A program made the translations under genes and the position numbers. 60,201 nt of DNA from Fibrobacter sp. (lineage in GTDB: Bacteria; Fibrobacterota; Fibrobacteria; Fibrobacterales; Fibrobacteraceae), in contig JAGAAW010000050.1 of the NCBI GenBank assembly GCA_017615055.1, positions 1-60,201 on the forward strand, written 5' to 3'. Below the pieces are notes generated by a model. It made no database searches and was not told where the DNA came from. It was given only the letters and a program-made list of their open reading frames with translations. Of the stretch, positions 44,834 through 53,490 are shown one piece after another (the first letter of the stretch is position 1; every line of letters starts with the position of its first letter).

Positions 44834-46396
44834 ATGAAAGTTTATATAGCGCAGATGAATGTAGTTCCGGGGAATCCGGAAGAAAATTTCAAGACAATGA
44901 AGGCGATTGTCGCCCGTGCCAAGAAGGCGGGTGCTGACATGGTCGCGTTCCCGGACTGTGCCGTTTCGGGCAACTACAGCGGACTCGGGGCAAGGAATAC
45001 GGAGTGGGCCTTCCAGAAGGCTTGCCGCGATGCAGAAAATGCTCTCGAGAAACTTTCGAAGGGTATCGAGATTCTTGTGGGTTGCAGCGAGGAGTTCGAT
45101 ATCTGCATGTACAACCACTACGTGAACGGCAATATGGACGGCTGGGAGCACGACTTCGAGGTGTATTCCGGCCTGCAGCAGTTTACGCTGGAGAAGGACA
45201 ACGAGGTGAATGCGGTCTGTGGCCTGTTTGCGAAGGACAACAGGAAGGTGACCCTGTACGTGAATGCCGTGGGTACGGAAAATTCCGGAAAGAATATCTA
45301 CGCCCTCGACGGTGCGAGCCGCGTCTACGATGCGAGCGGGAAGGAAGTTTTCCGCATGGAGCAGTTCAAGGCGGGCGAGGCGCTTGTCGAAATCAGGAAC
45401 GGCAAGGTGAAGGTGCTGCCTCTCGGCGGTAAGCCCGCTCCTAGGCCTGCGAAGGTGGCAGAACCGATTGCGCAGATTCACGACGCTCTCGTGTACATGA
45501 TCCGTGAGAACCTGGCTCGCTTCCATATCGGCCGCATGGTCATCGGTGCAAGCGGCGGTATCGATAGCGCGGTGTCTGCGGTTCTGTATGCGGAAGCGAT
45601 TGGACCCGAGAACGTGTATCTCGTGAACATGCCGACGCGGTTCAATTCCGATACTACGAAGAATGCGGCCCGCGACTTGGCGAAGAACCTGAAGACTCCG
45701 TACATGGTGGCGCCGATTTCGGACATGCTGAATGCAGTTTGCGATAGCCTTGCCCAGTGCGATTTTGTCCGCAGCGATAAGAAGATTAAGGTGGAAGGCC
45801 TCAACTACGAAAACCTGCAGGCGCGTACGCGTTCTTCTTCGGTGCTCCTGACGGTTGCTTCTGTGCTTGGCGCGGGTGTGACCTGCAACGGCAACAAGAG
45901 CGAGGCGACTGCGGGCTATTGCACACTTTACGGTGACAGCTGCGGCGTGATGTGTGCGCTCGGTGACCTGTGGAAGACGCAGGTGTACGAACTGGCCCGC
46001 TACATCAACCGCAAGAAGGAAATTATCCCGAAGGCCTCCATCGATATCCCGGCGAGTGCGGAACTCAGCGAGGCGATGAATGTGGACGAAGGCAAGGGCG
46101 ACCCGATCAAGTATCCGTATCATGACAAGTTGTTTGCCTACTGGGTAGACCAGAACCATGGACTTGAAGATACGGAGGAACTTCTCGAGAAAGGGAAACT
46201 CTGCAGGGAAATCGGGGCGGACCCGAAGTACTTCAAGAAACTGTTCAAGACAAAACTCGATGCGCTCAACGACATGCGCGCATGGCATAGGCGATTCCGT
46301 GGCATCGCTGCGGCCAAGCGCATCCAGTTCCCGCCGATTCTTTCGGTGAGCGGGATGGCGTTTGGCGGCGAGTACCGCGAAAGCCAGGGCGTGTAG
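44834..46396 (+). CDS. nadE: NAD synthetase with a degenerate glutaminase (nitrilase-like) domain
   Basis: 520 residues. Residues ~235-520 are a full NAD synthetase: the ATP loop IGASGGIDSAVSAVLYA (from ~238), LVNMPTRFNSDTTKN, YENLQARTRSSSVL, CNGNKSEATAGYCTLYGD and DLWKTQVYELARY. It adenylates nicotinate adenine dinucleotide and amidates it to NAD. The N-terminal ~200 residues are clearly CN-hydrolase-derived (MKVYIAQMNVVPGNPEENF to YALDGASRVYD) but shortened by roughly 80-100 residues. The catalytic Glu position reads FPDCAVSGN, and neither the KxxLPNYGVFDE Lys motif nor the ICED Cys motif can be found. The enzyme probably uses free ammonia or another ammonia donor. Confidence 0.9.
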   Translation: MKVYIAQMNVVPGNPEENFKTMKAIVARAKKAGADMVAFPDCAVSGNYSGLGARNTEWAFQKACRDAENALEKLSKGIEILVGCSEEFDICMYNHYVNGNMDGWEHDFEVYSGLQQFTLEKDNEVNAVCGLFAKDNRKVTLYVNAVGTENSGKNIYALDGASRVYDASGKEVFRMEQFKAGEALVEIRNGKVKVLPLGGKPAPRPAKVAEPIAQIHDALVYMIRENLARFHIGRMVIGASGGIDSAVSAVLYAEAIGPENVYLVNMPTRFNSDTTKNAARDLAKNLKTPYMVAPISDMLNAVCDSLAQCDFVRSDKKIKVEGLNYENLQARTRSSSVLLTVASVLGAGVTCNGNKSEATAGYCTLYGDSCGVMCALGDLWKTQVYELARYINRKKEIIPKASIDIPASAELSEAMNVDEGKGDPIKYPYHDKLFAYWVDQNHGLEDTEELLEKGKLCREIGADPKYFKKLFKTKLDALNDMRAWHRRFRGIAAAKRIQFPPILSVSGMAFGGEYRESQGV

Positions 46397-46419
46397 AATT
46401 TTAAACCGATAGGAGTGCT

Positions 46420-47328
46420 ATGATTAGACGATTGATGGATGCACTGGATTCTGTGCTGCTCGGCAAGCATGAATCCGTAGAAATGCTCGTGATGGCACTC
46501 CTTGCCGACGGTCACGTGCTTATAGAAGATGTTCCCGGCACAGGCAAGACGACGCTCGCGAAGGCGCTCGCCGTGGCCATAGGGGCGGATTTTGCCCGCA
46601 TCCAGTTCACGCCCGACCTGCTGCCTGCCGACGTTACGGGGGGCGCCGTGTATAGGGCGAATACCGGCGAGTTCGAAATCCGCAAGGGTCCCGTTTTCAC
46701 GCAGGTGCTGTTGGCCGACGAGATTAACCGCGCATCGCCCCGCACGCAGAGTGCGCTTTTGGAAGCGATGGAAGAACGCCAGGTGAGCCTGGAGGGCGAG
46801 ACCCACAGGCTGCCCGAACTCTTCTTTGTGCTTGCGACGGAAAACCCGGTGGAGTTCCACGGGGTTTTCCCGCTGCCCGAGGCTCAGATGGACCGCTTCA
46901 TGGTGCGGCTCTCAATCGGGTACCCGACTCTCGAGACCGAAATGCAGATACTGCACGGGCACCGCGAAGGCACGCCGCTTTCGCGTCTGGAACCGGTTAC
47001 GAACGTGCAGGAGATTCTTCTTGCTCGCGAGAATGTCCGCAAGGTGCATATCGACGAGGCGCTCGAACGCTATGCGGTACAGCTCGTGCAGGCGACCCGC
47101 AGTGACGCGGGCGTGCGCCTTGCCGCCAGCCCCCGCGCCGGCCTCAACCTGGTGAAGATGGCGCGGGCTTCGGCCTATGTCGCGGGGCGCGACTTCGTGA
47201 ACCCCGACGACATCCAGAAGGTTTTCTACCCGGTCATGGAACACCGCGTGTTCCCGAAGGATGCGGGCGAGGGGGCGAGTCGCCGGATTCTTGAAGCCAT
47301 CGTGCGCGAAGTGAAAATCCCGAAATAG
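46420..47328 (+). CDS. MoxR-family AAA+ ATPase
   Basis: 302-residue cytoplasmic MoxR ATPase. Walker A is DVPGTGKTTLAKAL, followed by ARIQFTPDLLPADVTGG, Walker B VLLADEINRASPRTQSALLEAMEERQV, sensor 1 LATENPVEFHGVFPLPEAQMDRF and sensor 2 ASPRAGL. MoxR proteins act as chaperone-like ATPases on neighbouring von Willebrand-type or DUF58 proteins. Here it heads the classic trio MoxR-DUF58-transglutaminase; 14 bp separate it from the DUF58 gene. Confidence 0.93.
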   Translation: MIRRLMDALDSVLLGKHESVEMLVMALLADGHVLIEDVPGTGKTTLAKALAVAIGADFARIQFTPDLLPADVTGGAVYRANTGEFEIRKGPVFTQVLLADEINRASPRTQSALLEAMEERQVSLEGETHRLPELFFVLATENPVEFHGVFPLPEAQMDRFMVRLSIGYPTLETEMQILHGHREGTPLSRLEPVTNVQEILLARENVRKVHIDEALERYAVQLVQATRSDAGVRLAASPRAGLNLVKMARASAYVAGRDFVNPDDIQKVFYPVMEHRVFPKDAGEGASRRILEAIVREVKIPK

Positions 47329-47342
47329 AATTGCGGGGAACT

Positions 47343-48578
47343 ATGCGCCGATTCTTGAGCTGGTTCCTGGGTGCGATACCCCGTGCGCCCAAGCGTGCGG
47401 GACTCCTGATGCGCCTCTACTACGTGTGGGGGGAGTTTTTCACGTACCCGGGCCGCGCCTGCGCCGCCCTGTTTCTCTTCTCGATTTTCGCGGGTGCATT
47501 CGCCGGCTTCTGGGCCGCCTGGGTGTTCTCGGGTTTCGTTTTCCTCTTCTTCCTCTCGCTGGTCCCGTCGCTCTTCCTCACGGCGAAAAAGACAAAGGTC
47601 TCGGGTACAATCTCCCGCATTGAGCACGCTACCGAGGGCGAAAATGCTTACGTCTCCGTGCGCCTGCAGGCCGGAACTGCAATAGATTGCGTGTGGGCGT
47701 CGTGCTCCCGTATGGACCCGTCGCTCGCTGGCGAAAACTCGCCGGAACTCTGCAGGATTCCCGCGGGCGGTACAGGCGAACTGCGAGTTAGCGTCCGCAC
47801 AAAATTTAGGGGTGCATACCGTATCCCTAAGGTTTCGCTCACGGTTCCCGAAATCAAGAACATGCTCTGCTACCCCTTCAGGGTAGGCGAGGCGGAAATC
47901 CTCGTGTATCCGCGCCCGAAGAAGCTTATTGCTTTTTCGTTTCTGACGGCGGGCCAGAGCGGGATGGCCTTCGTGCCGCTCCTGATGAGCAACTTTATGC
48001 GCGGGCTCGATTTTGCGGGCGTGCGCGAATACCGCGAGGGCGATTCCCTGCGCGACTTGTACTACAGGGCGTTCGCGCGTTACGGGAGGCCATTCACCAA
48101 GGAGTTCGAGGGCGAACGCGGCGCGGGCGTGGTGCTCGTGCTCGATACGCGGGCGCGGAGCCTGCGCGAAAAGTCCCTGCTGGAACCGATGATTAGGCTT
48201 GCTGCGGGAATAGGGCTGTGGCTTGTTGACCGCGGGATTCTCGGGCGTCTCTTCGTGTGCGACGACGAAATCTCGATTGCGGGCACGCACGCGGAAAGCG
48301 CGCTGCTCGAAACGCTTGCGCGCATACCCCGCGCAGAAATCTATACCCGCGATAAACGTGCGCGCGATAAACATGCACGCGAAAAAAATGCTCGCGAATC
48401 GGAACTCTGGTCACCCGCGGCCCGCCCGATGGGGCCCGTGCTCCGCGTGGGGCTCTTTGCGGCAGCCGACCCGCTTGTGAACAAGCAGGTCGTGGTTTGC
48501 GACAGGCCGGCCGAACCGCGCGACGATACCTTGTTTGTGCCCGCAGAAAACCTGGATGCGGGGGAGGTCTCCTTATGA
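47343..48578 (+). CDS. DUF58 membrane protein
   Basis: 411 residues. The ATG at 47343 has a GGGGAA site upstream; a TTG four codons earlier is also open. Two close membrane helices (ACAALFLFSIFAGAFAGFWAAW and FVFLFFLSLVPSLFL, given to mark residues ~37-80) precede an exposed domain with the DUF58 signature DFAGVREYREGDSLRDLYY and ARYGRPFTKEFEGE, then a vWA-like VVLVLDTRA. The family partners MoxR. Near the C-terminus there is an unusual charged repeat, RDKRARDKHAREKNARE, which could be a coiled coil. The stop overlaps the next start (ATGA). Confidence 0.88.
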   Translation: MRRFLSWFLGAIPRAPKRAGLLMRLYYVWGEFFTYPGRACAALFLFSIFAGAFAGFWAAWVFSGFVFLFFLSLVPSLFLTAKKTKVSGTISRIEHATEGENAYVSVRLQAGTAIDCVWASCSRMDPSLAGENSPELCRIPAGGTGELRVSVRTKFRGAYRIPKVSLTVPEIKNMLCYPFRVGEAEILVYPRPKKLIAFSFLTAGQSGMAFVPLLMSNFMRGLDFAGVREYREGDSLRDLYYRAFARYGRPFTKEFEGERGAGVVLVLDTRARSLREKSLLEPMIRLAAGIGLWLVDRGILGRLFVCDDEISIAGTHAESALLETLARIPRAEIYTRDKRARDKHAREKNARESELWSPAARPMGPVLRVGLFAAADPLVNKQVVVCDRPAEPRDDTLFVPAENLDAGEVSL

Positions 48579-50545
48579 GAAAGTTCCCCCTCCGCGAAAA
48601 GGCGAAGACTATCCTCCTTTGCACAGCCTCGCTGAACCTGGGCCTCTCTTCCGACTTGCCCTGGCTTGGCATTATCTTTGTCGCTGCTTTTATCGTTCTC
48701 CTTTTCCGCTACGATGAGTCGCGCGTTCCCGTTTACCGCAAGTCTGTCGCCTACGGGTTAATTGTTCCCTTTGCCATCTGGTGGGTGCTTAGCCCCGAGA
48801 TGGAATACGGGATGTCGCCCTGGCTCGTGTTCATCCCCGCTTACTACCTGCTTTCGCTCGCGTATTTGCAGAAGCGCAGTCTCGGGAACGGCGGCTACGA
48901 CGTGTTCGTGCTGTTCAACGGTGTTGCGGTCCTGTTGTTGAGTTGTTTCCAGGCATCCCGGTATGGAATCTTCTGCAATCTGCTTGCTCTTTTAATCTTG
49001 TTGCATGCCTACGGGAGGCCCGGTGTCAAGTGGTGGAAGCATGCGCTGTTCCTGTTGCTCTTCGTGCAACTTTCGGCGATTTCGTTCGGGGGGCTCAAGT
49101 ACTGGCAATCGCATGGGCATAACCGTGCCGAAAGGATGGCCGACTATTACGCCAAGCGCCACTTGATGGGCTTTGACCCCGTGGTAAAACTTGGGTCGTT
49201 CGAATCTAACTTTGCGGGCAAGTACAACCGCGAAGTTGTCCTGCGTGTATGGGACACGCTCGCTCCGACATACATGCGCGCCGCCGTGTACGAAAAATAC
49301 GTAGGCGGCATCTGGAAACTTCCGGTGCACCGCGACCGCGTGCTTTATTCTGCCCGTTACAAGGTGGATTACGCCGTGTTCGAGACCCGCGATTCCGTGT
49401 CGTCTGCCGATAGTACTCGCCCGGTGTGGGTGCAGTCTACGATTGACAATTTCGGATTTATTTTCGCCCCCTACGATGCCGTTGCGGTTGCTATGAAGAA
49501 TGCGGATTCCGTGGAATATTTCAGGTCGAATATATTCAAGCAGGGTGAAACTCTCCGTGGTGACTGGTTCTACTATATGCCGTTGCCGAGCAGCTCCACG
49601 GGGCCGTTTGTTGCGGGTACATATGGTAACGATATGCCGGACAGTTCCTACCTGCAGGTCTTTGCACCCCTCGTGGGCTTCCTCGATACGGTTGCGATGG
49701 AAATGGGGCTTGATACGATTCCTGACGAACCGGCTGTATTAAGACCATATCGCTATTCTCGTGCAATAAGTGATTACTTCTTGCACCATTTCGCCTATTC
49801 CTTGCGTGTTGATGAATCCAAGGTGGATATTGCCAAATTGGGTGCAAATTCTGACCCGTTGCGAGTATTCTGGGCGACCCGCTCCGGCTATTGCGAGTAT
49901 TATGCAACGTTGTCAGTGCTCTTGCTGCGCCGTGCTGGAATAAAGGCGCGTTATGTGACGGGTTTTGCCCGCCCGGAAGTCGAGCCGGGGCGCTCGTATG
50001 CCATATTCCGCCGCAACTCGTCGCATGCATGGGTAGAAATGCGTAACATGGGAACCTGGGCAACGTTTGACCCGACGCCTCCGCTGTTCGTAGTGAAGGT
50101 GGAACGCCCTTCCTGGTTTACCATGAAGCTCGAATCACTCCGTGCACGTTCTGCCCGCATATTCCATGTGCTGCGAGACGGAGAATGGAGGCTTGCGCTA
50201 AATTCCTGGCAAAATACTGTCCAGAACATCCTTTCAAGTACGCTCTTTTACTTTATCCTCGGGTGCATTGCCCTTGCTGTCGCTGCGTTCCAGGTTGTGC
50301 GGATACTTCGCCGTCGCAAGTCAAGTGCAGATTATGCGCTGTCAGTCCAGCAATGGGTCAAGGGGCTTGAGTCAGCAGAAAAATCACTTGCTAGGCTCGG
50401 GCTTGTGCGCCATCCCGGCGAGACGGTCGGGGCCTTCCTTGCCCGTTGCGAAAACGGAACGCCTAAAAACGAGAAAGCCCGTGCCCGCCTGCAGTCTGCA
50501 CTCAAGTTCCTTCGGGATTATGAGAAGAATCGGTGGAGGTTATGA
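48575..50545 (+). CDS. TgpA-like membrane transglutaminase-domain protein
   Basis: 656 residues from the ATG at 48575, which has GGGGAGG 8 bp upstream and overlaps the DUF58 stop. About six N-terminal membrane helices lie within residues 1-190. A periplasmic region with a transglutaminase core follows, with Cys440 in RSGYCEYYATLSVLLLRRAG, His484 in SSHAWVEM and Asp499 in ATFDPTPP, then one more helix near residue 560 and a short DUF4129-like cytoplasmic end (LEKSLARLGLVRHPGETVGAFL). All three catalytic residues are present. Substrate is unknown; the trio with MoxR and DUF58 is widely conserved and implicated in envelope stress and cell-wall-associated processes. Its TGA begins the repeat copy at 50543. 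Confidence 0.9.
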   Translation: MRKFPLREKAKTILLCTASLNLGLSSDLPWLGIIFVAAFIVLLFRYDESRVPVYRKSVAYGLIVPFAIWWVLSPEMEYGMSPWLVFIPAYYLLSLAYLQKRSLGNGGYDVFVLFNGVAVLLLSCFQASRYGIFCNLLALLILLHAYGRPGVKWWKHALFLLLFVQLSAISFGGLKYWQSHGHNRAERMADYYAKRHLMGFDPVVKLGSFESNFAGKYNREVVLRVWDTLAPTYMRAAVYEKYVGGIWKLPVHRDRVLYSARYKVDYAVFETRDSVSSADSTRPVWVQSTIDNFGFIFAPYDAVAVAMKNADSVEYFRSNIFKQGETLRGDWFYYMPLPSSSTGPFVAGTYGNDMPDSSYLQVFAPLVGFLDTVAMEMGLDTIPDEPAVLRPYRYSRAISDYFLHHFAYSLRVDESKVDIAKLGANSDPLRVFWATRSGYCEYYATLSVLLLRRAGIKARYVTGFARPEVEPGRSYAIFRRNSSHAWVEMRNMGTWATFDPTPPLFVVKVERPSWFTMKLESLRARSARIFHVLRDGEWRLALNSWQNTVQNILSSTLFYFILGCIALAVAAFQVVRILRRRKSSADYALSVQQWVKGLESAEKSLARLGLVRHPGETVGAFLARCENGTPKNEKARARLQSALKFLRDYEKNRWRL

Positions 50546-50577
50546 GACTAGGGAGGGGCGCGTATGACTGCCCCTCC
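50543..50577 (+). repeat. Hairpin repeat, copy 1
   Basis: 35-bp unit matching 50664-50698 at 34 positions. It contains GGAGGGGC and GCCCCTCC, which form a perfect 8-9 bp stem with loop GCGTATGACT. It begins on the stop codon of the preceding gene. Confidence 0.9.
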
Positions 50578-50595
50578 CTAAGACCCTCCCGACAC
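50573..50595 (+). repeat. 23-bp inverted repeat, left arm
   Basis: Exact reverse complement of 52712-52734. It follows the copy 1 hairpin and contains AAGACCCTCCCGACAC. Confidence 0.95.
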
Positions 50596-50663
50596 GCTCA
50601 AACACGCCCTGCCTATGTTAAACAACGTGTCAGCGTGTTAGAGCATGGACACCTTCGGTGCTG

Positions 50664-50698
50664 TGAGACTATGGAGGGGCGCGTATGACTGCCCCTCC
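50664..50698 (+). repeat. Hairpin repeat, copy 2
   Basis: Second copy of the 35-bp unit, 121 bp after the first. The spacer holds a further imperfect inverted repeat (CTCAAACACGC/GCGTGTTAGAG). Confidence 0.9.
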
Positions 50699-50711
50699 GG
50701 TGCAATAAACG

Positions 50712-50738
50712 AAAAACCCCGCTGTACGCGGGGCTTTT
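50712..50738 (+). terminator. Bidirectional terminator between TgpA-like and lipocalin-like genes
   Basis: Stem CCCCGC/GCGGGG with loop TGTAC, flanked by an A-run before and CTTTT after, so it can serve both convergent genes. Confidence 0.8.
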
Positions 50739-50758
50739 CTGTAATATTTTCCTCTTGA

Positions 50759-51262
50759 TTACTGGGCAACGCGAACGAAGTGCTCTGTAACAATATTCTT
50801 GTAGTTCGCATCCGTGACGTCGTTGCTGTGGAATACGAGCTTGTTCAGGTTGAGGTCGGTTGCGGTGAGTGTCGGCGTGGTTGTGTATGGACCTTCAACA
50901 GGTTCGCCGCAACGAGCCATCTTGATTTTCAGTTTCAGGGAAGATCCCAAGATTTCCCACTCGCCAAAAGCCTTTTGCCCAGCGCAATCACGCCCGGCCA
51001 TTTCGGATTCAGAGCTTGTTGTGCAGGTAAATTCAAACTTGCCGTCGTCAGTGAATACGAGCGTGCTGGGAGCAGCACCAAAATCGAGGTACTTCGATCC
51101 GTCACCGATCATTTCGATGCCGTTCAGGTTCCATGTACCCACGAGGCAGTCTTCGTTCAGGCCGCCTTCGCACTTTTCTTCAGTGGTCGGTTCGGGGTCG
51201 TCGCTGCAGGCGGTAAGAAGGCAGAAACTTGCTGCGATGGTGCTCAGGATGATTTTCTTCAT
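50759..51262 (-). CDS. Lipocalin-like lipoprotein
   Basis: 167 residues. MKKIILSTIAASFCLLTAC gives a clear lipobox (Cys about 19). After a short acidic linker the body reads LVGTWNLNGIEMIGDG, TLVFTDDGKFEFTC and FGEWEILGSSLKLKI, the strand pattern of lipocalin-like/META-like small beta-barrel lipoproteins. Six Cys in the mature protein, in addition to the lipid-bearing one, may form disulfides. Function is unknown. It is convergent with the TgpA-like gene and lies inside the 23-bp inverted repeat pair. Confidence 0.8.
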   Translation of the reverse strand: MKKIILSTIAASFCLLTACSDDPEPTTEEKCEGGLNEDCLVGTWNLNGIEMIGDGSKYLDFGAAPSTLVFTDDGKFEFTCTTSSESEMAGRDCAGQKAFGEWEILGSSLKLKIKMARCGEPVEGPYTTTPTLTATDLNLNKLVFHSNDVTDANYKNIVTEHFVRVAQ

Positions 51263-51435
51263 AGGATTCCTCCGGGAATGTTTTTAAGGAATATATACAA
51301 ATTTTGGGCCAAAAACGGAGTATGTGTTGCTTTTTTATACAACGGATTAACCTTTTTTTACGTAAAACGGGCTTTTACCGGATTTATTTTACTTGTTACA
51401 GACGGGTTGGTTACCGTTTGTATATGGAGTGAATT

Positions 51436-52674
51436 ATGAATCTAAAGAAAATGGCGCTCGCAGCATGCGCCGCTTCGGCTGTATATGCAGCCCCCGATCC
51501 CAATTTCCACATCTATCTCGCGTTTGGTCAGTCCAACATGGAAGGCCAGGGCAATATCGAAAGCCAGGACAAGACGGTTGATAGCCGGTTCCAGGTGCTC
51601 TGGACAACGAATGAGACAAACTGTGGCAAAAAACTGGGCCAATGGTCCGATGCGGTTCCTCCGCTTGCCAGTTGCAGTAGCAAACTGGGGCCGGCGGACT
51701 ATTTCGGCCGTACGATGGTCGAGAAGACTGATTCTCAGATCAGGGTGGGGATTGTCGATGTGGCGGTTGCAGGGTGCAGCATACAGTTGTTCGAATCCCC
51801 CCTGAGCCAGAGTTATATGAACCAGCAGGCCAGTTGGTTTAAGCAGAGGGTTGAGGCCTATGGCGGAAAACCTTACGAGCGCCTGATCGAGATGGCGAAG
51901 AAGGCTCAGGAAGATGGCGTTATCAAGGGAATCATCTTCCATCAGGGCGAAACGGATGCCGGTGACAACCAGTGGCCTTCCAAGGTCAAGGCGGTCTACG
52001 ACAGGATAATCAGTGACCTGGGACTCGGTAATGATATCCCCTTCCTTGCAGGCGAGGTGCTTCGCAGTGGAATGAGCAGTGGGGCAAATAACAACATAGC
52101 AAAACTTCCGCAACAGTCCAAGAACTTCTATGTGATTTCTTCCGAAGGGTTCAACCAGGCTCTGAGCGACGGCCAGAACGTGCACTTCACTTCGCAGGAA
52201 TACCGCGACTTCGGTAAGCGCTATGCCGAAAAGATGATAGAGGTGCTGGGCGATAAGATTAAGCCCGTGGCATCGGCTGTTGAGTCGAGCAGTAGCGAAG
52301 CTGTCGTTGAGAGTTCCTCGAGCGAGGCTGTAGTGGAATCGTCCAGCTCTAGCCGTCACCACGGCTGGCCATCGTACTCCTCGTCTTATATCGGTACGAT
52401 CGATCCTACTGCAATCGATGTGCCGCATTCGCAGTCGCGCCTTGTCGGTAAGGCTGTCGTGAACGCTGGTCGTGTGACCGTACCCGTGGCACTTGAATGC
52501 CGCAACGTGAATGCAAAGGTCTTCAGCATGCAGGGAACGATGGTGCTTGACTTTAGCGATAGTTTTGCTGGCGGCTCACTCGGGTTCGATGCCTCGAGGC
52601 TCCCCTCAGGCAACTACATGCTGTCTGTGCAGGTCGGCTCTGAACGCTCCGTACAGAAAGTACAGATAAAATAG
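51436..52674 (+). CDS. Carbohydrate acetyl esterase (CE6/SGNH type) with T9SS-like tail
   Basis: 412 residues with a signal peptide (KKMALAACAASAVYA). The catalytic domain, residues ~25-275, has nucleophile Ser33 in AFGQSNMEGQG, the oxyanion-type GIIFHQGETDAGD, and DGQNVHFT carrying the acid and His (Asp245, His250). It removes acetyl groups from acetylated xylan-like glycans. Next is a linker with three repeats of VESSSSEAV type, then a ~75-residue end with ASRLPSGNYMLSVQVGSERS, the pattern of type IX secretion sorting domains. Fibrobacter succinogenes is known to secrete CE6 esterases, which fits. It lies between the two 23-bp repeat arms. Confidence 0.88.
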   Translation: MNLKKMALAACAASAVYAAPDPNFHIYLAFGQSNMEGQGNIESQDKTVDSRFQVLWTTNETNCGKKLGQWSDAVPPLASCSSKLGPADYFGRTMVEKTDSQIRVGIVDVAVAGCSIQLFESPLSQSYMNQQASWFKQRVEAYGGKPYERLIEMAKKAQEDGVIKGIIFHQGETDAGDNQWPSKVKAVYDRIISDLGLGNDIPFLAGEVLRSGMSSGANNNIAKLPQQSKNFYVISSEGFNQALSDGQNVHFTSQEYRDFGKRYAEKMIEVLGDKIKPVASAVESSSSEAVVESSSSEAVVESSSSSRHHGWPSYSSSYIGTIDPTAIDVPHSQSRLVGKAVVNAGRVTVPVALECRNVNAKVFSMQGTMVLDFSDSFAGGSLGFDASRLPSGNYMLSVQVGSERSVQKVQIK

Positions 52675-52689
52675 TGCGCCTACGGCGCA
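52675..52689 (+). terminator. Hairpin after the CE6 gene
   Basis: TGCGCC-TAC-GGCGCA immediately after the stop, followed by ACTCG-TTT-CGAGT. No T-run, so a processing or attenuator hairpin is as likely as termination. Confidence 0.45.
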
Positions 52690-52711
52690 CCCACGAAGAA
52701 ACTCGTTTCGA

Positions 52712-52734
52712 GTGTCGGGAGGGTCTTAGGGAGG
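52712..52734 (-). repeat. 23-bp inverted repeat, right arm
   Basis: Exact reverse complement of 50573-50595. On the minus strand it is preceded by GGGAGGGC/GCCCTCCC, a hairpin equivalent to the one in copies 1 and 2, so it is a third, inverted member of the same repeat family. Confidence 0.95.
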
Positions 52735-52767
52735 GCTATGCCCTCCCTTGTCGCGTAAGCCGCTGAA

Positions 52768-53472
52768 TTATTCAACGGCAATGACGGTGAGCGTCTTGCC
52801 GTTCACCTTGAACTTGACGTTCTGCCCGGCGAATGCAATCCCGTAAATGCGCTCGGGGTCGTCCTGGTAGTGCGGGCGCGGGTCCTGTTCCAGAACCTGG
52901 ATAAGTGCGTCACGTTTGTCGCCAGGGATACGCCCGAGGATTTCCGGCGGGATTTCCACCTGCAGGCACTCGTACCGCTTGCTTTCCGCAAATCCACCCG
53001 CCGCGTCCGGAATGCTGTCCGCGTAGGGCAGGTAGGGCTTGATGTCCACGATGGGCGTACCATCCATTAGGTCAGCACCGCTCACGACAATTTCCGGTCC
53101 GTTGTTCCCCTCAAGGCGAATTTCCTCAATTTTTACACAGCTCATCGCGATTGGGTTTGGCCTGAAACTACTCCGGGTGGCGAACACCCCGAGTCGTGTA
53201 TTCCCGCCAAGCCGCGGCGGGCGCACTGTCGGCTTCCAGGTGTCGCGCACGTTCTCCGAGAAAATCCAGATAATCCACAGGTGGCTGAATCCGTCGAGTC
53301 CGCGCAGGGCGTCCGCATTCCGGAATTCCGGTTCAAAGCATATAACAGAACGCAGGGCGGGTGCAAGTCCGCTCTGCCTCGGTACCCCGAACTTTTCGGG
53401 AAAGTCGCTCTTGATGCGCGCGATGACCTTTATCTGTAGCGATTCAGTCAGTTGCCGGTTGGCTCCAGACAT
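52768..53472 (-). CDS. trmO: tRNA (t6A37) N6-methyltransferase TrmO
   Basis: 234 residues of the TrmO (YaeB/TsaA) family, which uses SAM to methylate threonylcarbamoyl-adenosine 37 of tRNA-Thr. Signatures are KSDFPEKFGVPRQSGLAP, HLWIIWIFSENV, LGVFATRSSFRPNPIAMS and GTPIVDIKPYLPYADS. The length is typical of the two-domain form. It follows the histidine-phosphatase lipoprotein by 18 bp in the same direction. Confidence 0.93.
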   Translation of the reverse strand: MSGANRQLTESLQIKVIARIKSDFPEKFGVPRQSGLAPALRSVICFEPEFRNADALRGLDGFSHLWIIWIFSENVRDTWKPTVRPPRLGGNTRLGVFATRSSFRPNPIAMSCVKIEEIRLEGNNGPEIVVSGADLMDGTPIVDIKPYLPYADSIPDAAGGFAESKRYECLQVEIPPEILGRIPGDKRDALIQVLEQDPRPHYQDDPERIYGIAFAGQNVKFKVNGKTLTVIAVE

Positions 53473-53490
53473 TTGCTATTCCTAGAACGA

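Noticed and set aside
50573..52734. Transposon bounded by 23-bp inverted repeats
   Set aside because: No transposase between the arms and no target duplication; the arms belong to a wider intergenic hairpin repeat.
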